The notes: generated by a model not told the origin, from the letters alone. DNA of 64,000 bases from Caldibacillus debilis DSM 16016 (GCF_000383875.1 NZ_KB912891.1:1-64000); one strand, 5' to 3'. Positions 54,459-64,000 are shown, counted from the stretch's first letter. Translations and numbers: made by a program.

Positions 54459-54806
54459 ATGGAACCGTTAAAACAGTTTTATTCCCTGACGGAGGCGTTC
54501 GTCGCGTTTTTGGAAAAACAAGGAAAAGAGGAACGCGATGTTACGATCGAACGGATCAACCGTTTTTTGGAGGAGCGGGAGGAACTGTTAAAAAGGATCG
54601 GCCCGCCCTTTACCGATGAGGATCGGGCGCTGGCGGAAAAAATACAGGCCCTGAATGAAAAATTAAACGATCTGCTGGTACGGGAAAAGGCCGCCATCCA
54701 GGAACAGCTGGACCAATTGAAGCGGCAAAAGGAATACCGGAAAAAATACCGGAACCCGTACCGTTCCCCCACGGCAGGGGGCGTGTTTTACGATAAGAAA
54801 AATTAA
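54459..54806 (+). CDS. fliT: Flagellar chaperone FliT
   Basis: A 115-residue, highly charged coiled-coil protein located directly after fliS, as fliT is in B. subtilis. FliT is the export chaperone for FliD. Sequence similarity in this family is low, so position, size and helical content are the main evidence. AAGGCGG lies before the ATG. The C-terminal tail is basic and Tyr-rich. Confidence 0.85.
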   Translation: MEPLKQFYSLTEAFVAFLEKQGKEERDVTIERINRFLEEREELLKRIGPPFTDEDRALAEKIQALNEKLNDLLVREKAAIQEQLDQLKRQKEYRKKYRNPYRSPTAGGVFYDKKN

Positions 54807-54819
54807 AGCGTTGCGGGAG

Positions 54820-54853
54820 AACCGCCGCCAAAGGAACGGCCGGCGGTTTTTCC
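54820..54853 (+). terminator. Intrinsic terminator after fliT
   Basis: AACCGCCG pairs with CGGCGGTT, extended by internal GC pairs, followed by a T run. Confidence 0.8.
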
Positions 54854-55077
54854 GTGCCCGCGAAAGCCCCTTCGGGTCTTCCGGTGCCTGAAAACGGACG
54901 GAATATGTCTTGCGGATTAAATTTCTAAAATAAATTTGTAACCATTATTTTCATTTCCCGGAAAAAACGTATAATGAATAATAAACACGGAATAAACACA
55001 GGAAGCGGCCGCGCGGGAATTTCTCGGGGGACGGGCACCGGAGTTTAAAGATCCGGCAAATTTTGCCGCAAAAAGCG

Positions 55078-55104
55078 AAAGGATTCCCGCGAAATTTGTC
55101 GAAT
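55078..55104 (+). promoter_or_regulatory. SigH-like promoter of hpf
   Basis: AAAGGATTC, an 11-base spacer and GTCGAAT match the SigH consensus (RnAGGAwWW-N11/12-RnnGAAT) with one mismatch. B. subtilis yvyD is also expressed from SigH and SigB promoters, so stationary-phase induction is expected here. Confidence 0.65.
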
Positions 55105-55138
55105 GATTTAAATAGAGTCTATTTAAGGAGGAACGTCT

Positions 55139-55681
55139 ATGAATTATAACATTCGCGGCGAAAATATCGAAGTGACTCCGGCTTTGCGGGACTACGCGGA
55201 AAAAAAGATTTCCAAATTGGAGCGTTATTTTACGGAAGTCCCGGATACGAACGTGTACGTAAATTTGAAGGTGTACAATGACAAATCGACGAAAGTGGAA
55301 GTAACGATCCCCCTTCCCAATCTCGTGCTGCGGGCGGAAGAAGTCAACGAGGATATGTATGCGGGGATTGATTTGATCGCAGATAAATTGGAACGGCAAA
55401 TCCGCAAGCATAAAACGAAAGTGAACCGCAAGCTTCGCGAAAAGGGCAGCGCGAAGGAAATGTTCGTAAACGTTTCTTCCGGGCCGAAGGAAGAAGAAAG
55501 CGAAATCGAAATCGTGCGAACGAAACGGTTCGACCTGAAACCGATGGACAGCGAAGAAGCGATTTTGCAAATGAATTTGCTCGGCCATAACTTCTTCGTC
55601 TTCACCGATGTCGAAACGAACAAACCGGCGGTCGTATACCGGAGAAAGGACGGAAAATACGGATTGATTGAAACCAATTGA
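55139..55681 (+). CDS. hpf: Long-form ribosome hibernation promoting factor HPF (YvyD)
   Basis: HPF binds the 30S decoding centre and dimerises 70S ribosomes into inactive 100S particles in stationary phase. The 180-residue protein has the N-terminal HPF/YfiA domain ([33 protein letters not shown]) and the C-terminal dimerisation domain of the long form ([27 protein letters not shown], then [12 protein letters not shown]). AAGGAGG precedes the ATG. In Bacillus secA normally follows closely; here a three-gene ywr block is inserted. Confidence 0.96.
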   Translation: MNYNIRGENIEVTPALRDYAEKKISKLERYFTEVPDTNVYVNLKVYNDKSTKVEVTIPLPNLVLRAEEVNEDMYAGIDLIADKLERQIRKHKTKVNRKLREKGSAKEMFVNVSSGPKEEESEIEIVRTKRFDLKPMDSEEAILQMNLLGHNFFVFTDVETNKPAVVYRRKDGKYGLIETN

Positions 55682-55806
55682 GGACGGTCCGGATTCGGCG
55701 GCTGGCCGCGCCCCGCATCCCTTCATCCCTTTCGGCGGACGGCTGCCGCCGGAGGAGGGTGGAACGTCCGGAACAAGAAAAACGGATAGTGCCATAGGCA
55801 GGTTCA

Positions 55807-55848
55807 AGCTGTTTCCCGTGCCGCTCGATGCCGGGAAACAGTTTTTTT
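55807..55848 (+). terminator. Intrinsic terminator after hpf
   Basis: CTGTTTCCCG pairs perfectly with CGGGAAACAG around a 13-base loop and is followed by seven T residues. Confidence 0.92.
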
Positions 55849-56210
55849 CAATCCGGATGTCCTGCATCAGGGTCTTGATTTTCTATACTTAAAAATTCCA
55901 TCGTTTGCCCGGCACGGCCTTGTGCCGGAGCCTGCGACGGGCCGGGAAACCGGGAATCCGGCCGCGTCCGGTTGCTGCGGAAGGGAAACCCCCGGAAGCG
56001 CTTGGCCGGGTCGCTGTTTCCGGAAGCTCAAGATTTCCGGACGCTCCTTTCCGGGTTCGACCGGCACGGTTTCGTTCCGAAGGCCGCGGGCTGGAATTTC
56101 TTGCGGTTTCACGGGCCTCGCCGCACCCATTTGAAAAAACGGATTCCGTCCGGCCGCTTCAACGGTGGATCGGCCGGCCGGAAAAATTGGAAAGGGAGAA
56201 GGTGGATGTA
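55849..56210. other. Spacer before ywrD
   Basis: GC-rich sequence in frame with ywrD for about 100 codons without a ribosome site or similarity; I regard it as the upstream untranslated and promoter region. No clear promoter recognised. Confidence 0.5.
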
Positions 56211-57812
56211 ATGGATTTCTTGCACTATCCTCACCCGTCCCGGAGAATGGCGGTGTTTGCGAAAAAAGGGATGGTCGCCGCTTCCCAGCCGCTGGCGGCT
56301 CAGGCGGGACTGGAGATTTTGAAAAAGGGAGGGAACGCCGTCGATGCGGCCATCGCCTCTGCAGCGGCCCTGACCGTCGTCGAACCGGCATCCAACGGCA
56401 TCGGCGGGGACGCCTTTGCCATCCTCTGGTACAAAGGGAGGCTGTACGGACTGAACGGCAGCGGCCCCTCTCCGAAGTCCATTTCCGTTGAAGCCGTCAA
56501 AGAACGGGGACATGAAAAAATGCCCGCCTTCGGGATCATCCCGGTTACGGTCCCCGGCGTGCCGAGATCCTGGGCGGCATTGTCGAAGCGGTTCGGCCGG
56601 CTTTCCCTTTCCGAAGTTTTGCAGCCGGCGATCCGATATGCGAGGGAAGGTTACCCGGTGAGCCCGGTATTGGCGAAAAATTGGCAGGCGGCCTATCGCC
56701 GTTACAGCTCTTTAAAAGGGCCGGAGTTTCAGCCCTGGTTCGACACCTTCACCCTTTCCGGGAAGCCGCCGCAGCCGGGGGAAGTCTGGGCCTCGCCGGA
56801 TCACGCCCGGACGCTGGAACTCATCGGGAAAACGGAAGGGGAAAGTTTTTACCGGGGGGAATTGGCGGAAAAAATCGACCAATTTTTCCGCAAACACGGG
56901 GGATTTTTATCCGGAGAAGATCTGGCGGATTTTTCGCCGGAATGGGTGGAACCGGTCAGCATCCCCTACCGGGGGTATCAAATCTGGGAACTGCCCCCGA
57001 ACGGCCAAGGGCTGGTCGCCCTCATGGCTTTAAATATCGTAAAGCAGTTCCCCTTGGAACGGATGGATGAAACGGAATGGTTCCACCACCAAATCGAAGC
57101 GCTGAAGCTTGCCTTCGCCGACGGGAAGGCCCAGATCACCGACCCGGCCTTTATGAAGACGGAAATCTCCCGCTGGCTGTCCGAGGAATATGCGAAAAAA
57201 CGGGCGGCGGAAGTCACCTCCTTCGCTTCCGAACCCGGGCCCGTTTCCGTACCGAAGGGCGGCACCGTCTATTTGGCAACCGCCGATGAAGAAGGGAATA
57301 TGGTTTCCTATATCCAAAGCAATTACATGGGATTCGGATCCGGGATCGTGATCCCGGGCACCGGCATCGCCATGCAGAACCGCGGGGCCGATTTTTCCCT
57401 CGACGAAGGGCATCCCAACGTCCTGATGCCGGGGAAGCGGACCTATCACACGATCATTCCCGGATTTTTGACAAAGGGAAAGGAGGCGGTCGGCCCCTTC
57501 GGGGTCATGGGCGGTTATATGCAGCCCCAAGGCCATATGCAGGTGGTCATGAATTTGTTGGATAAGCATCTCAATCCCCAGGCCGCGTTGGACGCCCCCC
57601 GCTGGCAGTGGCTGGAGGGGAAAAAGGTGGCGGTGGAACACGGTTTCCCGGAACATCTGGCGAAGGCGCTGGCCCGCAAGGGGCACCAGATCCAGGTTTT
57701 CCTCGAGTCCGATTCCTTCGGCCGCGGCCAGATCATCATCCGGAATCCGGAAACCGGCGTTTATGCGGGAGGAACCGAACCGAGGACGGACGGCATGATC
57801 GCCGTCTGGTAA
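56211..57812 (+). CDS. ywrD: Gamma-glutamyltransferase family protein YwrD
   Basis: A 533-residue Ntn-hydrolase of the GGT family. The N-terminal MVAASQPLAAQAGLEILKKGGNAVDAAIA and SNGIGGDAFAI blocks are typical. The expected processing/nucleophile threonine is Thr352 in PKGGTVYLATADEEGNM; most GGTs have Thr-His or Thr-Thr at this point, here it is Thr-Val-Tyr. VMGGYMQPQGHMQV near 470 is the late GGT signature. There is no signal peptide, unlike secreted Ggt, which fits YwrD. ATG 56211 lies after GGGAGAAGGTG. It is followed by the chromate-transporter pair, the same company as ywrD in B. subtilis. Substrate unknown. Confidence 0.88.
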   Translation: MDFLHYPHPSRRMAVFAKKGMVAASQPLAAQAGLEILKKGGNAVDAAIASAAALTVVEPASNGIGGDAFAILWYKGRLYGLNGSGPSPKSISVEAVKERGHEKMPAFGIIPVTVPGVPRSWAALSKRFGRLSLSEVLQPAIRYAREGYPVSPVLAKNWQAAYRRYSSLKGPEFQPWFDTFTLSGKPPQPGEVWASPDHARTLELIGKTEGESFYRGELAEKIDQFFRKHGGFLSGEDLADFSPEWVEPVSIPYRGYQIWELPPNGQGLVALMALNIVKQFPLERMDETEWFHHQIEALKLAFADGKAQITDPAFMKTEISRWLSEEYAKKRAAEVTSFASEPGPVSVPKGGTVYLATADEEGNMVSYIQSNYMGFGSGIVIPGTGIAMQNRGADFSLDEGHPNVLMPGKRTYHTIIPGFLTKGKEAVGPFGVMGGYMQPQGHMQVVMNLLDKHLNPQAALDAPRWQWLEGKKVAVEHGFPEHLAKALARKGHQIQVFLESDSFGRGQIIIRNPETGVYAGGTEPRTDGMIAVW

Positions 57813-57902
57813 GGCCGGAAGGGCCGGAGCGGAGCCCGCTGGCCGGGTCCAGCCGTTCCCATGGGGATAGGGTTATTTTTTTCGGTGGGCAGGTGTTTTT
57901 CA

Positions 57903-58463
57903 TTGAAGTATGTTCAAATTTTCATGGCTTTTTTCCGTTCGGGGATCCTGGGCTTCGGAGGGGGACCGAGCGCCATCCCCCTCGTTTATAAAGAAGTGGT
58001 GGAAAAATACCGCTGGATGAAGGATGAGGAATTTTCCGACGTGGTCGCCCTGGGGAACACGCTGCCCGGTCCGATCAACACAAAAATCGCCGGTTATATC
58101 GGTTACCGGGTGGGGGGATGGCCCGGGATGCTGATCGCCCTGTTCGCCTCCGTCGTCCCCACGGTCCTGCTGCTCATTATATTTTTAACGGGATTGGGCG
58201 CGTCGAAGGATAAACCGTGGGTGCAGGGGATGTCCGCGGCGGTGCTCCCGGTTGTTGCCGCCATGATGGCGGCTCTCGCCCTGGATTTTATGAAACAGGC
58301 GAAGTCCGCCATGACCTGGAAGGGCCTCATCCTGTTTACCGGGGGATCTTTCCTCGTTCTCCAGGTTTTCCGCTGGCATCCGGCGATATGGATCGCCGCG
58401 TTGCTGGCCTTTGCTTTCTTTTCCGGAACGGCGCGGGAACAGGAACAAGAAAAAGAACGGTAA
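57903..58463 (+). CDS. ywrB: Chromate transporter half-protein YwrB
   Basis: One half of a split CHR-type chromate efflux pump. The 186-residue protein has about five or six membrane segments, the N-terminal FFRSGILGFGGGPSAIPLV and the ALGNTLPGPINTKIAGYIGY motif that defines the family. I start at TTG 57903, preceded by AGGTG, which aligns with YwrB; the longer frame adds residues with no homology. It is followed after 12 bases by the second half. Confidence 0.9.
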   Translation: MKYVQIFMAFFRSGILGFGGGPSAIPLVYKEVVEKYRWMKDEEFSDVVALGNTLPGPINTKIAGYIGYRVGGWPGMLIALFASVVPTVLLLIIFLTGLGASKDKPWVQGMSAAVLPVVAAMMAALALDFMKQAKSAMTWKGLILFTGGSFLVLQVFRWHPAIWIAALLAFAFFSGTAREQEQEKER

Positions 58464-58475
58464 AAGGTGAAAAGC

Positions 58476-59006
58476 ATGATCTACTGGCAAATTTTCCTCG
58501 CATTTTTTATTCCCGGTATCTTCGGCTACGGGGGAGGACCATCGTCGATTCCGCTCGTGGAAGCGGAAGTGGTCGACCGTTATCATTGGATGACGAGCAG
58601 GGAATTCAGCGAAATGCTGGCGATCGCCAACGCTTTGCCCGGTCCGATCGCGACGAAAATGGCCGGGTATATCGGCTACATGCAGGGGGGCATCCTCGGC
58701 TTATTGGTTGCCTTGTTTGCCACCATCGCTCCGTCGCTCCTGCTGATGATCGCTCTGTTAAGCCTGCTTTTAAGGCATAAGGATTCGCCCCGGGTGAAAA
58801 AGATGAGCGTCTTCGTCCGCCCGGCCATTGCCGTTTTGATCGGAATCTTGGCTTTCGAATTCGCCTTTGAGTCCGCGGAAAAAATCGGCGGCTGGAAAAC
58901 TTTCGTCCTCGCCGCTGTCAGTTTTTATTTGCTGGAAAAGAAAAAAATCCACCCGCTGTATGTCATCGCGGGCGCATTGCTTTACGGGGCCTTCTTCCTG
59001 TCCTGA
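58476..59006 (+). CDS. ywrA: Chromate transporter half-protein YwrA
   Basis: The second CHR half, 176 residues with about five or six membrane segments and the same motifs in slightly changed form (FFIPGIFGYGGGPSSIPLV, AIANALPGPIATKMAGYIGY). The two halves presumably form a heterodimer with opposite membrane topology, extruding chromate or a similar oxyanion. ATG 58476 follows AAAAGGTG. Last gene of the ywr block. Confidence 0.9.
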   Translation: MIYWQIFLAFFIPGIFGYGGGPSSIPLVEAEVVDRYHWMTSREFSEMLAIANALPGPIATKMAGYIGYMQGGILGLLVALFATIAPSLLLMIALLSLLLRHKDSPRVKKMSVFVRPAIAVLIGILAFEFAFESAEKIGGWKTFVLAAVSFYLLEKKKIHPLYVIAGALLYGAFFLS

Positions 59007-59176
59007 GGGAAATGATTTTGCCGGCGGCAGCCGAAAGCCTGTCCGATTTTTGCGCGAATTTTCCGTCGGCCGCAAAGTCCCGCCCGCCGGGCGTAAAATT
59101 CCCGGAAAATCGGCGGATCGAAGGGCCGCCGTTTATTCTTCCGGCGGTCTTCGGGGCCGGGCCCGCGCCTTGCAAG

Positions 59177-59205
59177 TTGTCAGCATGGTTTGATAGTGTT
59201 AAGAT
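59177..59205 (+). promoter_or_regulatory. SigA promoter of secA
   Basis: TTGTCA, a 17-base spacer and TAAGAT, about 90 bases before the secA start codon. Confidence 0.65.
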
Positions 59206-59294
59206 TGATAAATGAAGAGTGAAGCCATTGGAAGGAATCTTTTGATTGGCCGAAGGGTTGCAATCAAAAGATGCCGACAAAGGAGCGTTGAGAA

Positions 59295-61808
59295 ATGGCA
59301 GGCATTTTAACTAAACTATTCGACCTGAACAAACGGGAACTGAAAAGATTGGAAAAGATCGCCGATCAGATCGACGCCCTTTCCGGCGAGATGAAACGGC
59401 TGCCGGATTCGGCGTTGAAGGCGAAAACCGACGAGTTCAAAAACCGGCTCGCCAAGGGCGAAACCCTTGATGACCTGTTGGTGGAAGCCTACGCCGTCGT
59501 CCGGGAAGCTTCCCGGCGCGTTCTTGGATTATATCCCTTTAAAGTGCAATTGATGGGCGCCGTTGTTTTGCACGAAGGAAACATCGCCGAGATGAAAACC
59601 GGGGAAGGGAAGACCCTGACCTCCACCATGCCGGTCTATTTGAACGCCTTGACGGGCGAGGGCGTCCATGTGGTGACGGTCAACGACTATCTGGCGAAAC
59701 GGGACGCGACGGAAATGGGGAAGATTTACGAATTCCTCGGCCTTTCCGTCGGTTTAAATTTGCCGGAAATGAGCCGGGAAGAAAAACAAAAAGCCTATCA
59801 GGCGGACGTCACCTACGGAACGAACAATGAGTTCGGCTTCGACTACCTCCGCGATAACATGGTCTTGTACAAAGAACATATGGTGCAGCGGCCGCTGAAT
59901 TACGCGATCATCGACGAAGTCGACTCGATCTTGATCGACGAAGCCCGCACCCCGCTGATCATTTCCGGTTCGGCGAAAAAATCGAACGAATTGTACATTC
60001 AGGCCAACGCCTTCGTCCGCACGTTGAAAAAAGACGTGGACTTCACCTTGGACGAAAAAACGAAAACCGTCCAGCTGACGGAAGAAGGAATCAACAAGGC
60101 GGAACGGGCCTTCGGCATCGACAACCTTTTCGACATCAATCACGTCACCCTGAACCATCATATCAATCAGGCGCTGAGGGCCAATTACATCATGCAAAGG
60201 GACGTCGATTATGTGGTTCAAGACGGCGAGATCATCATCGTCGATCCCTTCACCGGGCGCCTGATGAAAGGGCGGAGATACAGCGACGGCCTCCATCAGG
60301 CGATCGAGGCGAAGGAAGGGGTCCCGATCCAAAACGAAAGCATGACCTTGGCGACGATCACCTTCCAAAACTATTTCCGGATGTATAAAAAGCTGGCGGG
60401 GATGACCGGTACGGCCAAAACGGAAGAGGAAGAATTCCGGAACATTTACAATATGAACGTCGTCGTCATCCCGACGAACAAGCCGGTCATCCGGGAAGAC
60501 CGCCCGGATTTGATCTACGCCACGATGGAAGGGAAATTTAAGGCGGTCGTGGAAGACATCGCCCGCCGCCATGCCAAAGGGCAGCCCGTCCTCGTCGGCA
60601 CCGTCGCCATCGAGACTTCGGAATTGCTTTCGAAGATGCTGACGAAACGCGGGATCAAGCACAATGTTTTGAATGCGAAAAACCATGCCCGGGAAGCGGA
60701 AATCATCGCCCAGGCCGGACAAAAAGGGGCGGTGACGATCGCCACGAACATGGCCGGCCGCGGTACGGACATCAAGCTGGGCGAAGGCGTGAAAGAATTG
60801 GGCGGATTGGCGGTCATCGGGACGGAACGCCATGAAAGCCGCCGGATCGACAATCAGCTCCGCGGCCGTTCCGGCCGTCAGGGGGATCCCGGCGTCACCC
60901 AATTTTACCTGTCTTTGGAAGACGAGCTGATGCGCCGCTTCGGTTCCGACAGCATCAAAGGAATGATGCAGCGCTTCGGCATGGACGACAGCCAGCCGAT
61001 CCAAAGCAAGATGGTGTCCAAGGCCGTCGAATCCGCGCAAAAACGGGTGGAAGGCAACAACTTCGACGCCCGCAAGCAGCTGCTGCAATATGACGATGTC
61101 ATCCGCCAGCAGCGGGAAATCATTTACAAACAGCGGTATGAAGTGATCACTTCCGACAATTTGCGGGATATTATCGAAGAGATGATCCTGACGGTCATTA
61201 AGCGCCACGTGCAGGATTTCGCCAACGAAAACGCCGATCCGGAAGATTGGAATCTGGAAGGCCTGGTCGATTACGTCAGCGCCAATCTCCTTCCGGAAAA
61301 CGACGTGACCGTGGATGACTTAAAAGGCAAAGAACCGGAAGAAATGGTCCGATTCATTTTCGACAAAGTCAAGATGCGCTACGATGAAAAGGAACAGCAA
61401 TTGGGACCGGAAAAAATGCGGGAATTTGAAAAAGTCATCACCTTGCGGGCCGTCGACTCCAAATGGATGGACCATATCGACGCGATGGACCAGCTGCGCC
61501 AGGGCATCCATCTGCGGGCGTACGGGCAAATCGACCCGCTGAGGGAGTATCAACAGGAAGGTTTCCAAATGTTTGAAAGCATGATCGAGGCCATCGAGGA
61601 AGACGTGGCGAAATATATCATGAAAGCGGAGATCGTCAGCAACCTGAAGCGGGAAGAAGTGGCGAAAGGCCAGGCGGTCATCCCGAAATCCGACGGGGAA
61701 AAGCCGAAGCAAAAACCGATACGGAAAACGGTGCATATCGGCCGCAACGACCCGTGTTTTTGCGGAAGCGGGAAAAAATATAAGCATTGCCACGGAAAGA
61801 CGGTTTAA
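59295..61808 (+). CDS. secA: Preprotein translocase ATPase SecA
   Basis: SecA drives post-translational protein export through SecYEG. The 837-residue protein has all domains in order: NBD1 with Walker A MKTGEGKT near residue 100 and Walker [17 protein letters not shown] near 205, the preprotein crosslinking domain, NBD2 with [11 protein letters not shown] near 493 and [11 protein letters not shown] near 525, the helical scaffold and wing, and the C-terminal zinc-binding tail [25 protein letters not shown] lies before the ATG. A terminator follows. prfB is normally adjacent, as here. Confidence 0.98.
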   Translation: MAGILTKLFDLNKRELKRLEKIADQIDALSGEMKRLPDSALKAKTDEFKNRLAKGETLDDLLVEAYAVVREASRRVLGLYPFKVQLMGAVVLHEGNIAEMKTGEGKTLTSTMPVYLNALTGEGVHVVTVNDYLAKRDATEMGKIYEFLGLSVGLNLPEMSREEKQKAYQADVTYGTNNEFGFDYLRDNMVLYKEHMVQRPLNYAIIDEVDSILIDEARTPLIISGSAKKSNELYIQANAFVRTLKKDVDFTLDEKTKTVQLTEEGINKAERAFGIDNLFDINHVTLNHHINQALRANYIMQRDVDYVVQDGEIIIVDPFTGRLMKGRRYSDGLHQAIEAKEGVPIQNESMTLATITFQNYFRMYKKLAGMTGTAKTEEEEFRNIYNMNVVVIPTNKPVIREDRPDLIYATMEGKFKAVVEDIARRHAKGQPVLVGTVAIETSELLSKMLTKRGIKHNVLNAKNHAREAEIIAQAGQKGAVTIATNMAGRGTDIKLGEGVKELGGLAVIGTERHESRRIDNQLRGRSGRQGDPGVTQFYLSLEDELMRRFGSDSIKGMMQRFGMDDSQPIQSKMVSKAVESAQKRVEGNNFDARKQLLQYDDVIRQQREIIYKQRYEVITSDNLRDIIEEMILTVIKRHVQDFANENADPEDWNLEGLVDYVSANLLPENDVTVDDLKGKEPEEMVRFIFDKVKMRYDEKEQQLGPEKMREFEKVITLRAVDSKWMDHIDAMDQLRQGIHLRAYGQIDPLREYQQEGFQMFESMIEAIEEDVAKYIMKAEIVSNLKREEVAKGQAVIPKSDGEKPKQKPIRKTVHIGRNDPCFCGSGKKYKHCHGKTV

Positions 61809-61884
61809 TCGGAAGGGGGCTTTGTTTGCCGGCTCGTTCGGCGGGCCGTACCGCCGCGAAGGGCCGGTTTGATCGGAAGGATCG

Positions 61885-61916
61885 CCTCTCCATAAGGAAT
61901 GGAGAGGATTTTTTTC
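61885..61916 (+). terminator. Intrinsic terminator after secA
   Basis: CCTCTCCAT pairs perfectly with ATGGAGAGG around a five-base loop and is followed by seven T residues. Confidence 0.92.
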
Positions 61917-62469
61917 CGGGAAACACGGGCCGGGCTTCCCGGACGGCCGCCCGCGGATTTTCCGGCGCTTTCCGCCGGGGCGGGCGCTTTCCCTTTTGGC
62001 TGCGTTTCGCCCCTTCCTCGCGCAACGGATCGTTTTCGGATGATCGCCGGCTTGATATGCCGGGATGGGGGAGCCATGCAAACGCGGGCCTTGTGCCTGA
62101 ACCTTTGCCCGTCTGCAACGGTTTCCCCGCAGGACTCCTTCGGCCCGGTTCAACGCCGCCCCCGGTCATTGGCAAAAAGGGCCGTCAGGTTCTGTGGGAA
62201 CCCTTGCTTTTCCCGGGCTTCCGGATTTGGGACGGACCGATCGCTCAAAGATGAAAAAATTGCCCGGGCCGCATCGGACGGCCCGGCATTTTCATTCTTT
62301 GCATAAGGGATGTTCGACTTGGAGAAAAATTTTTACAGCAGAAAAGAAAATTAACCATCCGGAAAAACGCCCGGCACCGCAGAAAGCCGGCCGCCATCGC
62401 ATCCGGCGGAGGCATCCGGCGGAGGCTGCCGAAATCTTGGCCTGGCCATCCGATGAAAAAGCCTTGAAC
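61917..62469. other. Long spacer between secA and prfB
   Basis: About 550 bases. A second terminator-like hairpin (TGCCCGGGCCG paired with CGGCCCGGCA at 62261-62288, followed by TTTTC) lies in the middle. No gene supported. Confidence 0.55.
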
Positions 62470-62499
62470 TTGACGGATAAATCCATATACTAGGATAAT
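62470..62499 (+). promoter_or_regulatory. Candidate prfB promoter
   Basis: TTGACG, an 18-base spacer and GATAAT, about 215 bases before the prfB start. Reasonable SigA match, but the leader would be long. Confidence 0.4.
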
Positions 62500-62714
62500 G
62501 GGATAAAGATGGCCCCGCGGAGAGGGTTCGTCCGTCTTTTTTTGGGAAAACGACTCCTTCAATTCCGCGGATTTTGTCCGGTTATTTCCCGGAAAATATT
62601 TTTTCCTGCGACAAGTGCCGACAAAGGGCCCTTCCGGACCCGGAAATCGGTCGGGTTTCATCCGGAAGGAAAGGGGATTTTTTGTAAAACCTATTCCAAA
62701 ATGAGGTGAAGAAG

Positions 62715-63816
62715 ATGGAACTGTTTGAAATCAGGCAGGAATTGGAAAAAACCGCTAAGCGATTAGCGGATTTCAGGGGGTCTCTTTGACTTACAGGGCA
62801 AAGAAGCGAAGATCGCCCAACTGGAAGAAAAAATGCTGGCCCCCGGATTTTGGGATGACCAGAGGAAGGCCCAGGAAGTCATCAATGAATTGAACGGGTT
62901 AAAGGACCAAGTCCAGACTTTCACTTCCTTGGAAAAGGCCTACGAAGATCTGGAGCTCGCCTACGAGCTCGTAAAGGAAGAGGAAGACAAGGAATTGAAG
63001 GAAGAGCTGGAAGCGGATCTCAAACAGTTGAAAACGAAATTAAACGAATTCGAATTGCAATTGCTTTTGAGCGGGCCTTACGACAAAAACAACGCCATAT
63101 TGGAACTCCACCCCGGCGCCGGGGGAACCGAATCCCAAGACTGGGGCGCGATGCTTTTGCGGATGTATACGCGCTGGGCGGAGAAGAAAGGCTTCAAAGT
63201 CGAGACCCTGGATTATCTGCCCGGCGACGAGGCGGGGATCAAAAGCGTCACCTTGTTGATCAAAGGGCGCAACGCTTACGGTTATTTGAAAGCGGAAAAA
63301 GGCGTCCACCGGCTCGTCCGCATCTCGCCTTTCGACGCCTCCGGACGGCGGCACACCTCCTTTGTTTCCTGCGAAGTCATGCCGGAATTCGATGAGGACA
63401 TTCAAATCGAAATCCGTCCGGAAGAGCTGAAGATCGATACGTACCGTTCCAGCGGGGCCGGCGGGCAGCACGTGAACACCACCGATTCGGCGGTGCGCAT
63501 CACCCACCTGCCGACGGGCATCGTCGTCACCTGCCAGTCGGAACGTTCGCAGATCCAAAACCGGGAAAAGGCGTTGAACATGTTGAAAGGGAAGCTCTAT
63601 CAGCGGAAATTGGAAGAGCAGGAAAGGCAGCTGAATGAACTGCGGGGAGAACAGAAGGAAATCGGATGGGGGAACCAAATCCGTTCCTATGTTTTCCATC
63701 CTTATTCCCTTGTGAAAGATCACCGCACCAACGTGGAAACGGGGAACATCCAAAGCGTAATGGACGGTGAAATCGATTTGTTCATTGACGCCTATCTGCG
63801 TTCGCAGCTCGGTTAA
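62715..63816 (+). CDS. prfB: Peptide chain release factor 2 (programmed +1 frameshift)
   Basis: RF2 recognises UGA and UAA and releases the finished peptide. Translation starts at ATG 62715 (GAGGTGAAG upstream), reads 24 codons to CTT, meets TGA at 62787-62789, and shifts +1 to continue with GAC from 62788, giving 366 residues, the same length as B. subtilis RF2. The shift site is the classic CTT-TGA-C with an internal Shine-Dalgarno-like AGGGGG three bases before CTTTGA's preceding codon. Codon-recognition motif SPF lies in [11 protein letters not shown], and the catalytic GGQ in [11 protein letters not shown]. Confidence 0.97.
62775..62790 (+). promoter_or_regulatory. RF2 autoregulatory frameshift site
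   Basis: AGGGGG, TCT, CTT, TGA, C in order: an internal ribosome-binding-like hexamer, slippery CTT and in-frame TGA. When RF2 is low the ribosome pauses at TGA and slips forward, making more RF2. Confidence 0.95.
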
Positions 63817-63837
63817 AATCTTCAAGATTTCGGAAAC

Positions 63838-63862
63838 AGGGGAAATTTTTCCCCTTTTTTCT
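63838..63862 (+). terminator. Intrinsic terminator after prfB
   Basis: AGGGGAAA pairs with TTTCCCCT around a very short loop, followed by a T run. Confidence 0.85.
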
Positions 63863-63903
63863 TTTCCGGACCTGTTTTCAATTTTGGTTAAGGGGTTTTC
63901 GCC

Positions 63904-64000
63904 ATGAAGGGAAAGAAAAGGAGAAGAGAGGAAAATTCCCGGAAGGGGAAGTGGATGGGCTGGGCCGACGTCCTGATCGGTTCGGCGATTATCGCCGTGG
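63904..64000 (+). CDS. yvjA: Start of a YitT family membrane protein, YvjA-like (partial)
   Basis: The first 32 codons are in the window: a basic N-terminus (MKGKKRRREENSRKGKW) followed by the start of a hydrophobic segment (WADVLIGSAIIAV). In B. subtilis yvjA, a DUF161/YitT-type membrane protein, follows prfB, and this opening fits that family. The rest is outside the window, and no strong ribosome site is visible. Confidence 0.6.
   Translation, partial: MKGKKRRREENSRKGKWMGWADVLIGSAIIAV

Noticed and set aside
59754-61208. A 484-codon minus-strand frame inside secA
   Set aside because: Shadow of a highly conserved gene; no start signal or domain.
61885-62301. Small RNA gene between secA and prfB
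   Set aside because: Two terminator-like hairpins are present but I see no promoter between them and no conserved fold, so a separate RNA gene is not supported.

Overview
The window looks like the chromosome of a moderately GC-rich, probably thermophilic member of the Bacillaceae (my guess is a Caldibacillus-like organism, an inference from protein style and base composition). The backbone follows the Bacillus subtilis order tagO / tagV-yvyE / degS-degU / fakB(yviA)-comFA-comFC / yvyF-flgM-flgN-flgK-flgL-yviE-fliW-csrA-hag / flaG-fliD-fliS-fliT-hpf / secA-prfB-yvjA. Nearly all genes are on the + strand, with strong ribosome binding sites and clear intrinsic terminators. Many spacers are long (300 to 1000 bases), rich in CCGG and TTTTCC words, and appear non-coding.

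Layout. 1-8.5 kb: the start of an ISNCY-type transposase leaving the window, a teichoic-acid TagB-like glycerophosphotransferase, tagO, and a YtrA-like GntR repressor with three operator copies controlling an ABC transporter and an unknown membrane-anchored protein. 8.7-17.5 kb: tagV and yvyE on the minus strand, then degS, degU, fakB, comFA, comFC (no comFB) and yvyF. 17.9-24 kb: a SigD-type promoter, the flgM-to-csrA run, then hag with its own SigD promoter and a CsrA-binding hairpin in the leader. 24-25.6 kb: repeat and transposon debris, including a 21-bp minisatellite and a decayed UPF0236/ISLre2 transposase. 25.6-29.3 kb: a Fur-controlled petrobactin-type siderophore transporter (yclNOPQ).

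30-39.6 kb is the most coherent accessory block: an unknown 193-residue protein, a Maf-type flagellin glycosyltransferase, the complete pseudaminic acid pathway in the order pseB-pseC-pseF-pseG-pseH-pseI, and a further glycosyltransferase. It sits between hag and the filament cap and export chaperone genes, so it very probably glycosylates flagellin. 40-51 kb holds a decayed mazEF module, a possibly structured non-coding region, osmC, acyP, a thioesterase, an XRE regulator divergent from an EAL phosphodiesterase, putP, a nitroreductase, ydbS-ydbT and a GT8 glycosyltransferase. 51.4-55.7 kb resumes the flagellar genes from a SigD promoter (flaG, a long fliD, fliS, fliT), then hpf with a SigH-like promoter. 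56-59 kb is a ywrD-ywrB-ywrA block (gamma-glutamyltransferase-like protein and split chromate transporter). 59-64 kb holds secA, prfB with its programmed +1 frameshift, and the start of yvjA.

Together the genes form a motility, envelope and competence region. DegSU and SigD/FlgM set the motile state, FliW-CsrA ties hag translation to flagellin secretion, Maf and Pse enzymes modify flagellin, and tagO, TagB-like and TagV proteins make and attach wall teichoic acid. I found no defence system, prophage, intact CRISPR array, tRNA or rRNA. The items most worth a second look are the frame-preserving minisatellite beside hag, the unknown gene overlapping maf, the crossing stems upstream of osmC, the competing hairpins between degS and degU, and the 63-bp periodic repeat before tagO.
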